This document shows positions 7,608 through 17,726 of a stretch of 36,336 bases of DNA, one piece after another (positions within the stretch are counted from its first letter, which is position 1; every line of letters begins with the position of its first letter). The translations under genes were made by a program, and so were the position numbers. The notes below the pieces were generated by a model. It worked only from the letters and a program-made list of their open reading frames with translations. It made no database searches and had not been told where the DNA came from. The stretch is taken from the NCBI GenBank assembly GCA_031119395.1, contig JAVHYA010000049.1, positions 1 through 36,336 on the forward strand. Direction: 5' to 3'. The stretch is from Pseudomonadota bacterium. Lineage in GTDB: Bacteria > Pseudomonadota > Gammaproteobacteria > Burkholderiales > Burkholderiaceae_C.

Positions 7608-8588
7608 ATGTTCGCTTTCGTCCTGCGCCGCCTGATACAGGCCGTGATCGTCATGGTCGCGGTGGCCTTCATCTCCTTCCTCCTTTTCCAGTACGTCGGC
7701 GACCCGGTGGTGTTCCTGCTGGGCCAGGATGCGCGACCCGAGCAGATCCAGGAGCTTCGCCAGGCGCTCGGGCTGGACAAGCCCTTCGTCGTCCAGTTCT
7801 GGCACTTCCTCGTCAATGCCGCACAAGGCGAGTTCGGCCTGAGCCTGCGGCAGGGCGCCAAGGTCTCCAGCCTGATTGCCGAGCGCTTTCCGGCCACGCT
7901 CGAACTGGCCCTCGTCGCTGCACTGCTGGCGCTGCTGATCGGCATCCCGATGGGTGTCTACGCGGCGCTGCGCCGCGGCACCTTCATGAGCCAGATGTTC
8001 ATGACGCTGAGCCTGCTCGGCGTCTCGCTGCCGACCTTCCTCATCGGCATCCTGCTGATCCTCGTGTTCGCGGTGCACCTGGGCTGGTTCCCGAGCTTCG
8101 GGCGCGGCGACATCGTTCAGCTCGGGTGGTGGCGCAGCGGTCTGCTGACGGTCGATGGCTGGCACCACATCGTCCTGCCCGCGGTGACGCTCGCCATCTT
8201 CCAGCTCACGCTGATCATGCGCCTGGTGCGCGCCGAAATGCTCGAGGTGCTGCGCACCGACTACATCAAGTTCGCGCGTGCGCGCGGGCTGTCGAACCGG
8301 GCGATCCACTTCGGCCATGCCCTCAAGAACACGCTGGTGCCGGTCATGACCATCACCGGCCTGCAACTCGGCGGCCTCATCGCCTTCGCGATCATCACCG
8401 AGACGGTCTTCCAATGGCCGGGCATGGGCCTGCTGTTCATCCAGGCCGTCACCTTCGCGGACATCCCGGTGATGGCCGCGTACCTGTGCCTGATCGCGCT
8501 GATCTTCGTGGTCATCAACCTCGTGGTCGATCTGCTGTACTTCGTCGTCGACCCGCGTCTGCGCGTCGGCAAGGCAGGAGGGCACTGA
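7608..8588 (+). CDS. Peptide-type ABC importer, permease (DppB/OppB-like)
   Basis: A 326-residue inner-membrane permease of the binding-protein-dependent family with about six transmembrane helices. The first is directly after MFAFVLRRLIQAVIVM, as in DppB. The EAA-loop region that contacts the ATPase lies near RTDYIKFARARGLS (about residues 216-229). No Shine-Dalgarno is visible before ATG 7608. The preceding 90 bases contain TAGCAT near 7580 that might be a -10, which would give this half of the operon its own start after the terminator at 7494. Confidence 0.93.
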   Translation: MFAFVLRRLIQAVIVMVAVAFISFLLFQYVGDPVVFLLGQDARPEQIQELRQALGLDKPFVVQFWHFLVNAAQGEFGLSLRQGAKVSSLIAERFPATLELALVAALLALLIGIPMGVYAALRRGTFMSQMFMTLSLLGVSLPTFLIGILLILVFAVHLGWFPSFGRGDIVQLGWWRSGLLTVDGWHHIVLPAVTLAIFQLTLIMRLVRAEMLEVLRTDYIKFARARGLSNRAIHFGHALKNTLVPVMTITGLQLGGLIAFAIITETVFQWPGMGLLFIQAVTFADIPVMAAYLCLIALIFVVINLVVDLLYFVVDPRLRVGKAGGH

Positions 8589-8590
8589 AC

Positions 8591-9880
8591 ATGGGCGACA
8601 TGCGTCCACCCGAAATGAGCGCGTCGACGGCGCTGCGCTACCACGCCGGCGGGCGCGCCTTCGCACGCATCGCGAGCTTCCATCCCGAACTCACCGCCTT
8701 TCGGCGTGACCTCCACGCGCATCCGGAACTGGGCTTCGAGGAGGTCTACACCGCGGCCCGCGTGCAGGAATCCCTGCGGGCCTGCGGCGTGGACGAGATC
8801 CACAGCGGCATCGGCAAGACCGGCGTGGTCGGCGTGATCCGCGGGCGCTCCACGGCCAGCGGCCGCATGATCGGCCTGCGCGCCGACATGGACGCGCTGC
8901 CCATGAAGGAGGCCAACCCCGACCTGGCCTGGCGGTCGGCCAAGACGGGGCTGATGCACGGTTGCGGCCACGACGGCCACACCGCCATGCTGGTGGGCGC
9001 CGCCCGCTACCTGGCCGAGACGCGCCAGTTCGACGGCACGGCGGTGCTGATCTTCCAGCCCGGCGAGGAAGGCTTCGCCGGTGCGCGCGTGATGATCGAG
9101 GACGGCCTGTTCGACCGCTTCCCGGTCGAGGCCGTCTATGCCATGCACAACTGGCCCGCCATGCCCGCGGGCACGGTGGGCATCAACCGCGGCGCCATGA
9201 TGGCCGCCGCCGACCGCATCACGATCGACATCACGGGCAAGGGCGGCCATGGCGCGCACGCCTACCTCACGGTCGACCCGGTGCTCGTCGCCGCCCACAT
9301 CATCACCGCCGCCCAGAGCATCGTGTCGCGCAACGTGCGGCCCATCGATGCGGCCGTGATCAGCCTGTGCGCCGTCGAGGCCGGCGACCTCGATGCCTTC
9401 AGCGTCATCCCCGGCACCGCGCGCCTCGTCGGGACCGTGCGCACCTTCAACCTGCGGGTGCAGAACCAGGTCGAGCAGCGGCTGCGCGAACTCTGCACCT
9501 CCATCGCACAGGCCTTCGGCGCCAAGGCCGAGCTGCGCTACGAGCGCATCTACCCCGCCACGATCAACACGGCGCCCGAGGCCACCTTCGCGGGCGACGT
9601 GGCCGCGTCCATCGTGGGCGAGCGCAACGTCGAGCGGCACCTCGAACCCAGCATGGGCGCCGAGGACTTTTCCTTCATGTTGCAGAAGAAGGCCGGCGCC
9701 TACCTGCGCCTCGGCCAGGATGCCCGCGGCGGCGCCTTCCTGCACAACGCCGGCTACGACTTCAATGACGAGATCCTGCCGCTCGGCGCCGCGTTGCACG
9801 CGGGGCTGGTCGAGCAGGGCATGCCGCTTGCTGGTACCCGCAGCACGCCGGCAGAGCCCGCCGCCATCGCGGCGAAATGA
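8591..9880 (+). CDS. M20-family amidohydrolase (HipO/AbgB/IAA-amino-acid-hydrolase-like)
   Basis: A 429-residue cytoplasmic metallo-amidohydrolase of peptidase family M20D, which cleaves N-acyl amino acids such as hippurate. Visible family blocks are HAHPELGFEE, GLRADMDALPM, the metal block MHGCGHDGH (C125, H127), FQPGEEGFAG (E159-E160), AMHNWP (H186), GKGGHGAHA in the lid/dimer domain and SMGAEDFSFML. ATG 8591 follows AGGAGGG by about 8 bases and sits two bases after the permease stop. Its position inside a peptide-type importer operon suggests that it hydrolyses the imported compound. The acyl group and amino acid are unknown. Confidence 0.92.
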   Translation: MGDMRPPEMSASTALRYHAGGRAFARIASFHPELTAFRRDLHAHPELGFEEVYTAARVQESLRACGVDEIHSGIGKTGVVGVIRGRSTASGRMIGLRADMDALPMKEANPDLAWRSAKTGLMHGCGHDGHTAMLVGAARYLAETRQFDGTAVLIFQPGEEGFAGARVMIEDGLFDRFPVEAVYAMHNWPAMPAGTVGINRGAMMAAADRITIDITGKGGHGAHAYLTVDPVLVAAHIITAAQSIVSRNVRPIDAAVISLCAVEAGDLDAFSVIPGTARLVGTVRTFNLRVQNQVEQRLRELCTSIAQAFGAKAELRYERIYPATINTAPEATFAGDVAASIVGERNVERHLEPSMGAEDFSFMLQKKAGAYLRLGQDARGGAFLHNAGYDFNDEILPLGAALHAGLVEQGMPLAGTRSTPAEPAAIAAK

Positions 9881-9921
9881 ACCGCCGTTCACACGGTGAT
9901 CCCAACCCGAGGAGTGCCTCC

Positions 9922-11508
9922 ATGAATTTCAAGAAAAAAGTGGCCGCAGCGGCCGTCCTGTCTGCGCTGGCAGCTACAAGTTTGATAGCAAACGCCCAGA
10001 CCATCCGCATTGCCAACCAGGGCGACGCGCTGTCGATGGACCCGCACTCGCTCAACGAATCGCTGCAGCTGTCGACCACGGCCAACGTCTACGAGACGCT
10101 CACCGGCCGCAACAAGGACCTGAGCCTGGCGCCGTTGCTGGCGACGAGCTGGAAGCAGGTCTCGCCCGCCGTGTGGCGCTTCGAGCTGCGCAAGGGCGTC
10201 AAATTCCACGACGGCACGCCCTTCACCGCCGACGACGTGCTCTTCAGCCTGGCGCGCGCCGCCGGCGACGGCTCGGACATGAAGAGCAACACCAACGACA
10301 TCAAGGAGGTGCGCAAGGTCGACGACTTCACCGTCGACATCGAGACCAAGGCCCCCTTCCCGGTGCTGCCCGATGTGCTCTCGACGGTGATGATCATGAG
10401 CAAGAAGTGGTGCATCGAGAACAAGGCCGAGAAGCCGGTCGACCGCCGCAAGGGCATCGAGAACACCGCCTCCTTCAAGGCCAACGGCACCGGCCCGTAC
10501 CGGCTGCGCGAGCGCCAGCCGAACGTGCGCACCGTCTTCGTCCGCAACCCGGCCTACTGGGGCAAGATCGAAGGCAACGCGCAGGAAGTGATCTTCACCC
10601 CCATCGCCAACCCGGCCACGCGCGTCGCTGCGCTGGTGTCGGGCGAGGTCGACGTGATGGAACCCATCCCGGTGCAGGACATCCCGCGCGTGAACGCCAG
10701 CCCCAATGCGCGCGCGGTCGTCGGCCCCGAGCTGCGCACCATCTTCCTGGGCATGGACCAGAAGCGCGACGAGCTGCTGTACTCCAGCGTGAAGGGCAAG
10801 AATCCCTTCAAGGACAAGCGTGTGCGCCAGGCCTTCTACCAGGCCATCGACATCAACGGCATCCAGCGCACCGTCATGCGCGGCGCGGCGCGGCCCACGG
10901 GGCTCATGGTCGGCCCCGGCATCAACGGCTGGACCGAGGCGCAGGACAAGCGCCTGCCCTTCGACCCCGATGGCGCGAAGAAGCTGCTGGCCGATGCGGG
11001 TTACCCGAACGGTTTCGAGGTCACGATGAACTGCCCGAACGACCGCTACGTCAACGACGCGCAGGTCTGCCAGGCCGTGGCCGCCAACCTCGCGCGTGTC
11101 GGGGTGAAGATCAACCTTGCGGCCGAGACCAAGGGCACCTACTTCCCCAAGATCCTGCGCCGCGACACGAGCTTCTACATGCTGGGCTGGACGCCGTCGA
11201 CCTACGACTCGCACAACGCGATGAATGCGCTGATGCGCTGCCCGGACGACAAGACGGGCGACGGCCAGTTCAACCTCGGCGCGTACTGCAACCCGAAGTT
11301 CGACGAGCTCACGGTGAAGGTCCAGTCCGAGACGGACAAGCCCAAGCGCGACGCGATGATCAAGGAGGCCTTCCAGGTCCACTCGGACGACATCGGCCAC
11401 CTGCCGCTGTACCAGCAGTCGCTGGCCTGGGGCGTGAGCAAGAAGGTCACGCTGGTGCAGATGGCCGACAACTACATGCCCTTCAAGTGGATGAGCATCA
11501 AGCCTTGA
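9922..11508 (+). CDS. Peptide-type ABC importer, substrate-binding protein 2
   Basis: A 528-residue SBP_bac_5 binding protein, paralogue of the one at 5889. The signal peptide is MNFKKKVAAAAVLSALAATS followed by LIANA, with cleavage before QTIRIANQGDALSMDPHS. ATG 9922 follows GAGGAG by 7 bases. The end of the signal peptide is encoded by a 17-bp dispersed palindrome (9973-9989), an odd place for a repeat. Having a second binding protein downstream of permease B and the hydrolase suggests either an old duplication or two ligand ranges feeding one translocator. Confidence 0.92.
   Translation: MNFKKKVAAAAVLSALAATSLIANAQTIRIANQGDALSMDPHSLNESLQLSTTANVYETLTGRNKDLSLAPLLATSWKQVSPAVWRFELRKGVKFHDGTPFTADDVLFSLARAAGDGSDMKSNTNDIKEVRKVDDFTVDIETKAPFPVLPDVLSTVMIMSKKWCIENKAEKPVDRRKGIENTASFKANGTGPYRLRERQPNVRTVFVRNPAYWGKIEGNAQEVIFTPIANPATRVAALVSGEVDVMEPIPVQDIPRVNASPNARAVVGPELRTIFLGMDQKRDELLYSSVKGKNPFKDKRVRQAFYQAIDINGIQRTVMRGAARPTGLMVGPGINGWTEAQDKRLPFDPDGAKKLLADAGYPNGFEVTMNCPNDRYVNDAQVCQAVAANLARVGVKINLAAETKGTYFPKILRRDTSFYMLGWTPSTYDSHNAMNALMRCPDDKTGDGQFNLGAYCNPKFDELTVKVQSETDKPKRDAMIKEAFQVHSDDIGHLPLYQQSLAWGVSKKVTLVQMADNYMPFKWMSIKP
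9973..9989. repeat. Dispersed 17-bp palindrome, copy 1 (inside signal peptide)
   Basis: GCTAC-AAGTTTG-ATAGC, encoding A-T-S-L-I-A in the signal peptide of binding protein 2. It matches the GCTAY-N7-RTAGC pattern of three other copies in the window. Confidence 0.6.
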
Positions 11509-11514
11509 TGCCCT

Positions 11515-11543
11515 GCCGGCCCGGCCCCGACCGGGCGGCCGGC
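11515..11543. other. GC-rich hairpin between binding protein 2 and permease
   Basis: GCCGG and CCCGG pair with CCGGG and CCGGC across a short loop just after the stop codon; a second GC-rich inverted repeat follows (about 11546-11563). There is no T tract, so this is a candidate 3'-end stabiliser or weak attenuator. Confidence 0.4.
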
Positions 11544-11602
11544 TGACCCGGCGGGCCGCCGGTCCTTCACATCTCTGCGCGGCCCGCGTTTTCCCCTTCA
11601 CG

Positions 11603-12514
11603 ATGACCAAGACCCTCGCCCGCTGGTTCGACAGCGATGTCGGCCACAGCTTTCGCACCTCGCCCATGGCCATCGTGGCCGCGGTGATCGCCTTCGTGTG
11701 CATCTTCTGCTCGGTCTTCGCCGGGTGGGTCGCGCCGCACGACCCGTTCAACCTCGCCTTGCTGGAGCTGGGCGACGCGCGGCTGCCGCCGGCCTGGTCC
11801 GATGGCGGCAGCAGCAAGTACCTGCTGGGCACCGACGACCAGGGCCGCGACATCCTTTCTGCGCTGATCTACGGCGCCCGCATCTCGCTGATCGTGGGCG
11901 TGGTGTCGGTGCTGCTGTCGGTCTTCATCGGCGTGCTGCTCGGCCTGCTGGCGGGCTTCTGGGGCGGCTGGCTCGATTCCTTCCTCATGCGCCTGTGCGA
12001 CGTGATGCTGTCCTTCCCCCCCATCCTGGTGGCGCTGCTGATCGCCGGTGTGGGCCGGGCCCTGTTCCCCAATGCGCACGAGTCCCTGGCCTTCGGCGTG
12101 CTCATCATCTCGATCACGCTCACGGGCTGGGTGCAGTACGCGCGCACCGTGCGCGGCTCGACCATGGTGGAGCGCAGCAAGGAATACGTGCAGGCGGCGC
12201 GCGTCACCGGCGTGGCGCCGCTGCGCATCATGCTGCGCCATGTGCTGCCCAACGTGACGGGGCCGGTGCTGGTGCTGGCCACCATCCAGGTGGCCACGGC
12301 CATCATCACCGAAGCCACGCTGTCCTTCCTGGGCGTGGGCGTGCCGCCCACCTCGCCGTCGCTGGGCACGCTCATCCGCGTCGGCAACGACTACCTGTTC
12401 TCGGGCGAGTGGTGGATCACGGTGTTCCCAGGCCTCATGCTCGTGCTCATCGCGCTGTCGGTGAACCTGCTGGGCGACTGGCTGCGCGACGCGCTCAACC
12501 CCCGCCTGCGCTGA
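11603..12514 (+). CDS. Peptide-type ABC importer, permease (DppC/OppC-like)
   Basis: A 303-residue second permease of the importer. It has a short cytoplasmic N-terminus, a first helix near residues 23-44, a periplasmic stretch ending LLGTDDQGRDILSALIYGAR (the conserved DppC signature) and five further helices. The ATPase-contact EAA loop is near SKEYVQAARVTGVAPLR. The start ATG 11603 has no good Shine-Dalgarno but matches family length. It is followed by the two ATPase genes at 19 bases. Confidence 0.93.
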   Translation: MTKTLARWFDSDVGHSFRTSPMAIVAAVIAFVCIFCSVFAGWVAPHDPFNLALLELGDARLPPAWSDGGSSKYLLGTDDQGRDILSALIYGARISLIVGVVSVLLSVFIGVLLGLLAGFWGGWLDSFLMRLCDVMLSFPPILVALLIAGVGRALFPNAHESLAFGVLIISITLTGWVQYARTVRGSTMVERSKEYVQAARVTGVAPLRIMLRHVLPNVTGPVLVLATIQVATAIITEATLSFLGVGVPPTSPSLGTLIRVGNDYLFSGEWWITVFPGLMLVLIALSVNLLGDWLRDALNPRLR

Positions 12515-12533
12515 CGACGAAGGACACGCCACC

Positions 12534-13600
12534 ATGAGCCTGCTCCAGGTCAAGAACCTCGTCGTCGAATTTCCCGGCCGCCGCGGCACGCTGCGTGCGC
12601 TGGACGACATCTCCTTCGACATCGCGCCCGGCGAGATCCTCGGCGTTGTCGGCGAATCCGGTGCCGGCAAGTCGCTCACCGGCGCCGCCATCATCGGCCT
12701 GCTCGAGCCGCCGGGCCGTGTGGCCAGCGGCGAGATCGTGCTCGAGGGCCAGCGCATCGACAACCTCGGCTTCGAGCAGATGCGCCACATCCGCGGGCGC
12801 AAGATCGGCGCGATCTTCCAGGACCCGCTGACCTCGCTCAATCCGCTCTACACCGTGGGGCGCCAGCTGGTCGAAACCATCCGCGCGCACCTGCAGGTGA
12901 GCGACGCCGAGGCGCGCCGCCGCGCGATCGACCTGCTCAAGGACACCGGCATCCCGGCGGCCGAGCAGCGCATCGACCATTACCCGCACCAGTTCTCCGG
13001 CGGCATGCGCCAGCGCGTGGTGATCGCCCTGGCGCTGGCCGCCGAGCCCAAGCTCATCGTGGCCGACGAGCCCACCACCGCGCTCGACGTCTCGATCCAG
13101 GCGCAGATCATCCAGCTGCTCAAGCGCCTGTGCCGCGAGCGCGGCGCGGCCGTGATGCTCATCACGCACGACATGGGCGTCATTGCCGAGACCTGCGACC
13201 GCGTGGCCGTGATGTACGCCGGCCGCGTGGCCGAGATCGGGCCGGTGCACGAGGTGATCCACCAGCCGGCGCACCCGTACACGGGCGGCCTGATGGCGTC
13301 GATCCCCGACATGGCGAGCGACCGCGAGCGCCTGAACCAGATCGACGGTGCCATGCCGCGCCTCAATGCCATCCCCCAGGGCTGCGCCTACAACCCACGC
13401 TGCCCGCGCGCCTTCGAGCGCTGCCTCGTGGATCGCCCCGAACTGCTGAACGCCGGCGCCACCCATGCGGCCTGCTGGCTGCACGACGCCGCCGACCCGC
13501 ACCGCGGGCAGAGCGCCGTCGCTGCGCAGCACCGGCGCGAACGGGAGGCCGGCGAGCGCGCCACGCCGGACGCGGCCCAACCCCTGCCGGAGGTGCAGCC

Positions 13601-13604
<4 letters not shown>
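12534..13604 (+). CDS. Peptide-type ABC importer, ATPase (DppD/OppD-like)
   Basis: A 356-residue ATP-binding subunit. Walker A is GESGAGKS (40-47), the signature FSGGMRQR (154-161) and Walker [13 protein letters not shown] (174-185), with the H-loop in MLITHDMG. The C-terminal oligopeptide/dipeptide extension includes the Cys-rich [14 protein letters not shown] block, which may bind an Fe-S cluster as seen in some Dpp ATPases. ATG 12534 follows AAGGA. Its stop overlaps the next ATG by four bases (ATGA), implying translational coupling. Confidence 0.95.
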
Positions 13605-14653
<1,049 letters not shown>

Positions 14654-14656
14654 CGC

Positions 14657-14687
14657 GCCTGCCGGGCGCCGCGGTCCGCCGGCAGGC
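14657..14687. other. Hairpin after the transporter operon
   Basis: A perfect 9-bp stem GCCTGCCGG / CCGGCAGGC lies 3 bases past the last ATPase stop, and a second hairpin GATGTGC/GCACATC follows near 14702-14721. There are no T runs, so it is a possible Rho-type or weak terminator. Confidence 0.4.
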
Positions 14688-14770
14688 CGCGAGAGCGCGG
14701 CGGATGTGCGCAATGGCACATCGTGCGGTGAAGGCGTGAGGCACATTCGCCTGGCCATCGACCGCCACCC

Positions 14771-15703
14771 ATGATCCGCCACGAATCCCTGCCCTTCCTG
14801 CGCACGACGGGGGCGCCCATGCCGGGCCGCCGCCGCATCGTCATGGCGACCGCGCTCGGCGCCACCTCGGCGCTCGCGTCGCTCGCCGGCATCGCCCAGG
14901 CCGGGGCGGGCGCACCCGCCGCGAAGCGCATGCCGGTCCTCTTCATCGGTCACGGCTCGCCCATGAACGCGATCAGCGACAACGGCTTCACGCGCCGGCT
15001 CGCCGCCTGGGGCCGGGAGCTGCCGCGGCCGGCGGCCATCCTGAGCGTGTCGGCCCACTGGCTCAGCCGCGGTGCCACGGGGGTGGGCGTGCAGGCGCAG
15101 CCGAAGACGATCCACGACTTCGGCGGCTTCCCGCAGGCGCTGTTCGACATGCGCTACCCGGCGCCGGGCCATCCCGCGCTGGCGCGCGAGACGGTCGCCG
15201 TCGTGCGGCAGACGCCCGTCATCGCGACCGAGCAATGGGGCCTGGACCACGGCACCTGGACGGTGCTCAAGCATCTTTTTCCGCAGGCCGACGTGCCGGT
15301 GTTTCAGCTGAGCATCGACTACGACAAGCCGGCCGCCTTCCACTACGCCGTGGGGCGCGACCTCGCGGCGCTGCGCGAGCGCGGCGTGCTGGTGATGGGC
15401 AGCGGCAACATCGTCCACAACCTGCGCGCGACGGACCGCGGCACGCCCGACGGCCCAAGCGCCAGCCGGCCCTGGGCGCAGTCCTTTGACGATGCGGTGA
15501 AGGCTGCGCTGGCGGGCCGCGACGACCAGGCATTGGTCGACTACCCGCGCCTGGCCGGTGCCGACGTCGCCGTGGCGATGCCCGACCACTACTACCCCTT
15601 CCTCTACGCCCTCGGCGCGGCGGCGCCCGGCGAGCGTGCCCGCACCGTGCACGAAGGCTTCCAGTCGGGCACGCTCAGCATGCGCTGCCTGCAGTTCGGC
15701 TGA
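14771..15703 (+). CDS. Class III extradiol dioxygenase family (YgiD/DODA-like) with Tat-like leader
   Basis: A 310-residue LigB-superfamily protein related to YgiD and plant/bacterial DOPA 4,5-dioxygenases, non-haem metal enzymes that open catechol rings. Candidate metal-site histidines are H61 in FIGHGSPMN, H96 in SVSAHWLS, H160 in GLDHGTW and H216 in GNIVHNLR; the C-terminal DHYYPFLYALGAA block is also typical. Unusually, about 50 residues precede the domain, with PGRRRIVMATALGATSALAS resembling a twin-arginine signal. ATG 14771 or ATG 14819 could be the start. It is co-oriented with the importer operon 117 bases downstream of it, possibly as a separate unit. Confidence 0.85.
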   Translation: MIRHESLPFLRTTGAPMPGRRRIVMATALGATSALASLAGIAQAGAGAPAAKRMPVLFIGHGSPMNAISDNGFTRRLAAWGRELPRPAAILSVSAHWLSRGATGVGVQAQPKTIHDFGGFPQALFDMRYPAPGHPALARETVAVVRQTPVIATEQWGLDHGTWTVLKHLFPQADVPVFQLSIDYDKPAAFHYAVGRDLAALRERGVLVMGSGNIVHNLRATDRGTPDGPSASRPWAQSFDDAVKAALAGRDDQALVDYPRLAGADVAVAMPDHYYPFLYALGAAAPGERARTVHEGFQSGTLSMRCLQFG

Positions 15704-15804
15704 CCCCTGCTGCAGGCGCTCGCGCCCGCGGCGTCACCGCGCACAAAAGGCCCTTGCAGGCGTGGCAGGCGGGACGCAGACACCGCACCTGACCGTGGCC
15801 TGAC

Positions 15805-15821
15805 GCTATCAATTCGGTAGC
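15805..15821. repeat. Dispersed 17-bp palindrome, copy 2 (intergenic)
   Basis: GCTAT-CAATTCG-GTAGC; read on the minus strand it is GCTAC-CGAATTG-ATAGC, close to copy 1. It lies in the 265-base gap before the symporter operon, where nothing else clear is visible apart from a weak TAGACT -10-like element near 15886. Confidence 0.6.
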
Positions 15822-15968
15822 GTCTCGCGCAGGCTGCATGCGGGATTCAGCCCAATTCCCTTCACAAGCACGTGGGCAGGGCCAGGACTAGACTGGTTCC
15901 GCACAGCCCTGGCCAGCGCCGGGCATCGGTGCCGTTTTCCATCACAACCCATACCAAAGGAAACGTGC

Positions 15969-16148
15969 ATGTGGTTCCTGCTCCTGCTGCCCTTCGTCGG
16001 GCTCCTCTGGGTGCCGTTCTACAACAGCGAGTTGCCCACGCTGTTCGGCTTCCCCTTCTTCTACTGGTACCAGCTGCTGTGGGTGCCGGTGACGGCTTTG
16101 CTCATCTGGCTGGTCTACCGCCGCGGCGTGAAGCGGGGGGATGAATGA
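15969..16148 (+). CDS. DUF3311-type small membrane protein
   Basis: A 59-residue protein starting MWFLLLLPFVGLLWVPFYN, with two hydrophobic helices (about 2-17 and 32-50) separated by a short aromatic-rich loop (FPFFYWYQLLWVP). The C-terminus is basic (YRRGVKRGDE). AAAGGAAA lies about 6 bases before ATG 15969. It overlaps the symporter start by four bases (ATGA). Small DUF3311 proteins regularly precede SSS-family symporters and are thought to be accessory subunits; the function is unproven. Confidence 0.85.
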   Translation: MWFLLLLPFVGLLWVPFYNSELPTLFGFPFFYWYQLLWVPVTALLIWLVYRRGVKRGDE

Positions 16149-17644
16149 TGGCCGGCGGCGGCATCCACTGGACGGCGCTGGCCGTCTTCGCCTTCTTCTT
16201 CGTGCTGGTCACCGTCATGGGCTTCGGTGCCTCGCGCTGGATGGCCGGCAAGCAGGGCACCGGCGAGCACCTGGACGAATGGGGCCTGGGCGGGCGCAGC
16301 TTCGGCACCTGGATCACCTGGTTCCTGGTGGGCGGCGACTTCTACACGGCCTACACGGTGATCGCGGTGCCGGCACTGGTCTATGCCGTCGGAGCCTACG
16401 GCTTCTTCGCGCTGCCCTACACGATCCTGGTCTACCCGATCGTGTTCGTCATCATGCCGCGCCTGTGGCGCACGGCCCACCAGGCCGGCCACGTGACCGC
16501 GGGCGACGTGGTGTACGGCCGCTACGGCTCGCGCGCGCTGGAGCTGGCGGTCGCCGCCACGGGCGTGGTCGCCACCATGCCCTACATCGCGCTGCAACTC
16601 GTGGGCATGGAGGTGGTCATCAAGGCGCTGGGCCTGGTGGGCGAGCTGCCCCTGGCGGCGGCCTTCGTCATCCTGGCCCTGTACACCTACGCGGCCGGCT
16701 TGCGCGCGCCGGCGCTCATCGCCTTTGTCAAGGACCTGATGATCTACATCGTGGTGCTGGTGGCGGTGGTGCTGGTGCCGATGAAGCTCGGCGGCTACGG
16801 GCACGTGTTCCAGGTCGCGGGCCAGGCCTACGCGGCCAAGGGCGGCGCCACCGGGCTCACGCTCAAGCCGGCGCAGTTCCTGCCCTATGCCAGCCTGGCG
16901 CTGGGCTCGGCGCTGGCGGCCTTCATGTACCCGCACACGCTGACAGGCATCTTCGCCGCCAGGAGCGCCGACACCATCCGCAAGAACGCCGTCTTCCTGC
17001 CGGCGTACACGGTGCTCCTGGGCCTCATCGCGCTGCTGGGCTACATGGCCTATGCGGCCGGCATTTCGGTCAAGAGCAACAACGACGTGGTGCCGGCGCT
17101 GTTCGGCGCCCTGTTCCCCGAATGGTTCGCGGGCTTCGCCTTCGCCGCCATCGCCATCGGCGCCCTGGTGCCGGCCGCCGTGATGTCCATCGGCGCGGCC
17201 AACCTGTTCACGCGCAACTTCTGGAAGGCCTACGTCAACCCGCAGGTCACGCCGTCCGGCGAGGCGCAGGTGGCCAAGATCGTGTCGCTGGTGGTCAAGT
17301 TCGGCGCGCTGCTGTGCATCCTCTTCCTGCCCACGCAATTCGCGCTCGACCTGCAGCTGCTCGGCGGCCTGTGGATCCTGCAGACCTTTCCGGCGGTGGT
17401 GTTCGGCCTGTTCTTCAAGGGGCTGCGCGCGCCGGCGCTGCTGGCCGGCTGGGCTGCCGGCCTGGGCGTGGGCACCTGGATCGCCTTTGCCGATGGCGTG
17501 AAGCCCGTCCACACCTATGCCCTGGGCGGGCACAGCGCCACGCTCTACACGGGCCTCGTGGCCCTGGCGCTGAACATCGTGGTGGCGCTGGTCGTGCAGC
17601 TGGCGATGGGCTCGCGCGGCGCACCGCAAGGCCGCGCCGCCTGA
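16145..17644 (+). CDS. Sodium:solute symporter (SSS family)
   Basis: A 499-residue inner-membrane secondary transporter of the SSS family (COG0591), with about 13 hydrophobic helices and an N-terminal helix preceded by a very short periplasmic end. The LDEWGLGGRSFGTWITWFLV-type block (about residues 40-60) is the typical first re-entrant Na+-site region. It is paired with the DUF3311 gene. The pair resembles MctP-like monocarboxylate permeases, but the substrate cannot be assigned. ATG 16145 and ATG 16148 are adjacent, and a GGGGGG tract serves both. Confidence 0.9.
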   Translation: MMAGGGIHWTALAVFAFFFVLVTVMGFGASRWMAGKQGTGEHLDEWGLGGRSFGTWITWFLVGGDFYTAYTVIAVPALVYAVGAYGFFALPYTILVYPIVFVIMPRLWRTAHQAGHVTAGDVVYGRYGSRALELAVAATGVVATMPYIALQLVGMEVVIKALGLVGELPLAAAFVILALYTYAAGLRAPALIAFVKDLMIYIVVLVAVVLVPMKLGGYGHVFQVAGQAYAAKGGATGLTLKPAQFLPYASLALGSALAAFMYPHTLTGIFAARSADTIRKNAVFLPAYTVLLGLIALLGYMAYAAGISVKSNNDVVPALFGALFPEWFAGFAFAAIAIGALVPAAVMSIGAANLFTRNFWKAYVNPQVTPSGEAQVAKIVSLVVKFGALLCILFLPTQFALDLQLLGGLWILQTFPAVVFGLFFKGLRAPALLAGWAAGLGVGTWIAFADGVKPVHTYALGGHSATLYTGLVALALNIVVALVVQLAMGSRGAPQGRAA

Positions 17645-17679
17645 GGCGGCGGCACCCGGCCCCCAGGATCGCAAACGAA

Positions 17680-17700
17680 ACGGCCGCGTGATGCGGCCGT
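17680..17700 (-). terminator. Hairpin between convergent symporter and zwf genes
   Basis: A perfect 8-bp stem ACGGCCGC / GCGGCCGT with a 5-base loop. The minus-strand flank is TTTCGTTT and the plus-strand flank CTTCTC, so it mainly suits zwf and may work weakly in both directions. Confidence 0.6.
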
Positions 17701-17726
17701 CTTCTCGTGCAGCAGCAGGGTGCTGG

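Noticed and set aside
5829-8666. A 945-codon open frame on the minus strand, and other long antisense frames such as 9889-11853 and 20456-22660
   Set aside because: They lie opposite clear transporter genes, show His/Arg/Gln/Asp-rich composition typical of antisense reading of high-GC genes, and have no family blocks.
15704-15968. A promoter for the symporter pair based on TAGACT near 15886
   Set aside because: No -35 at acceptable spacing was found; the element is noted only as weak.
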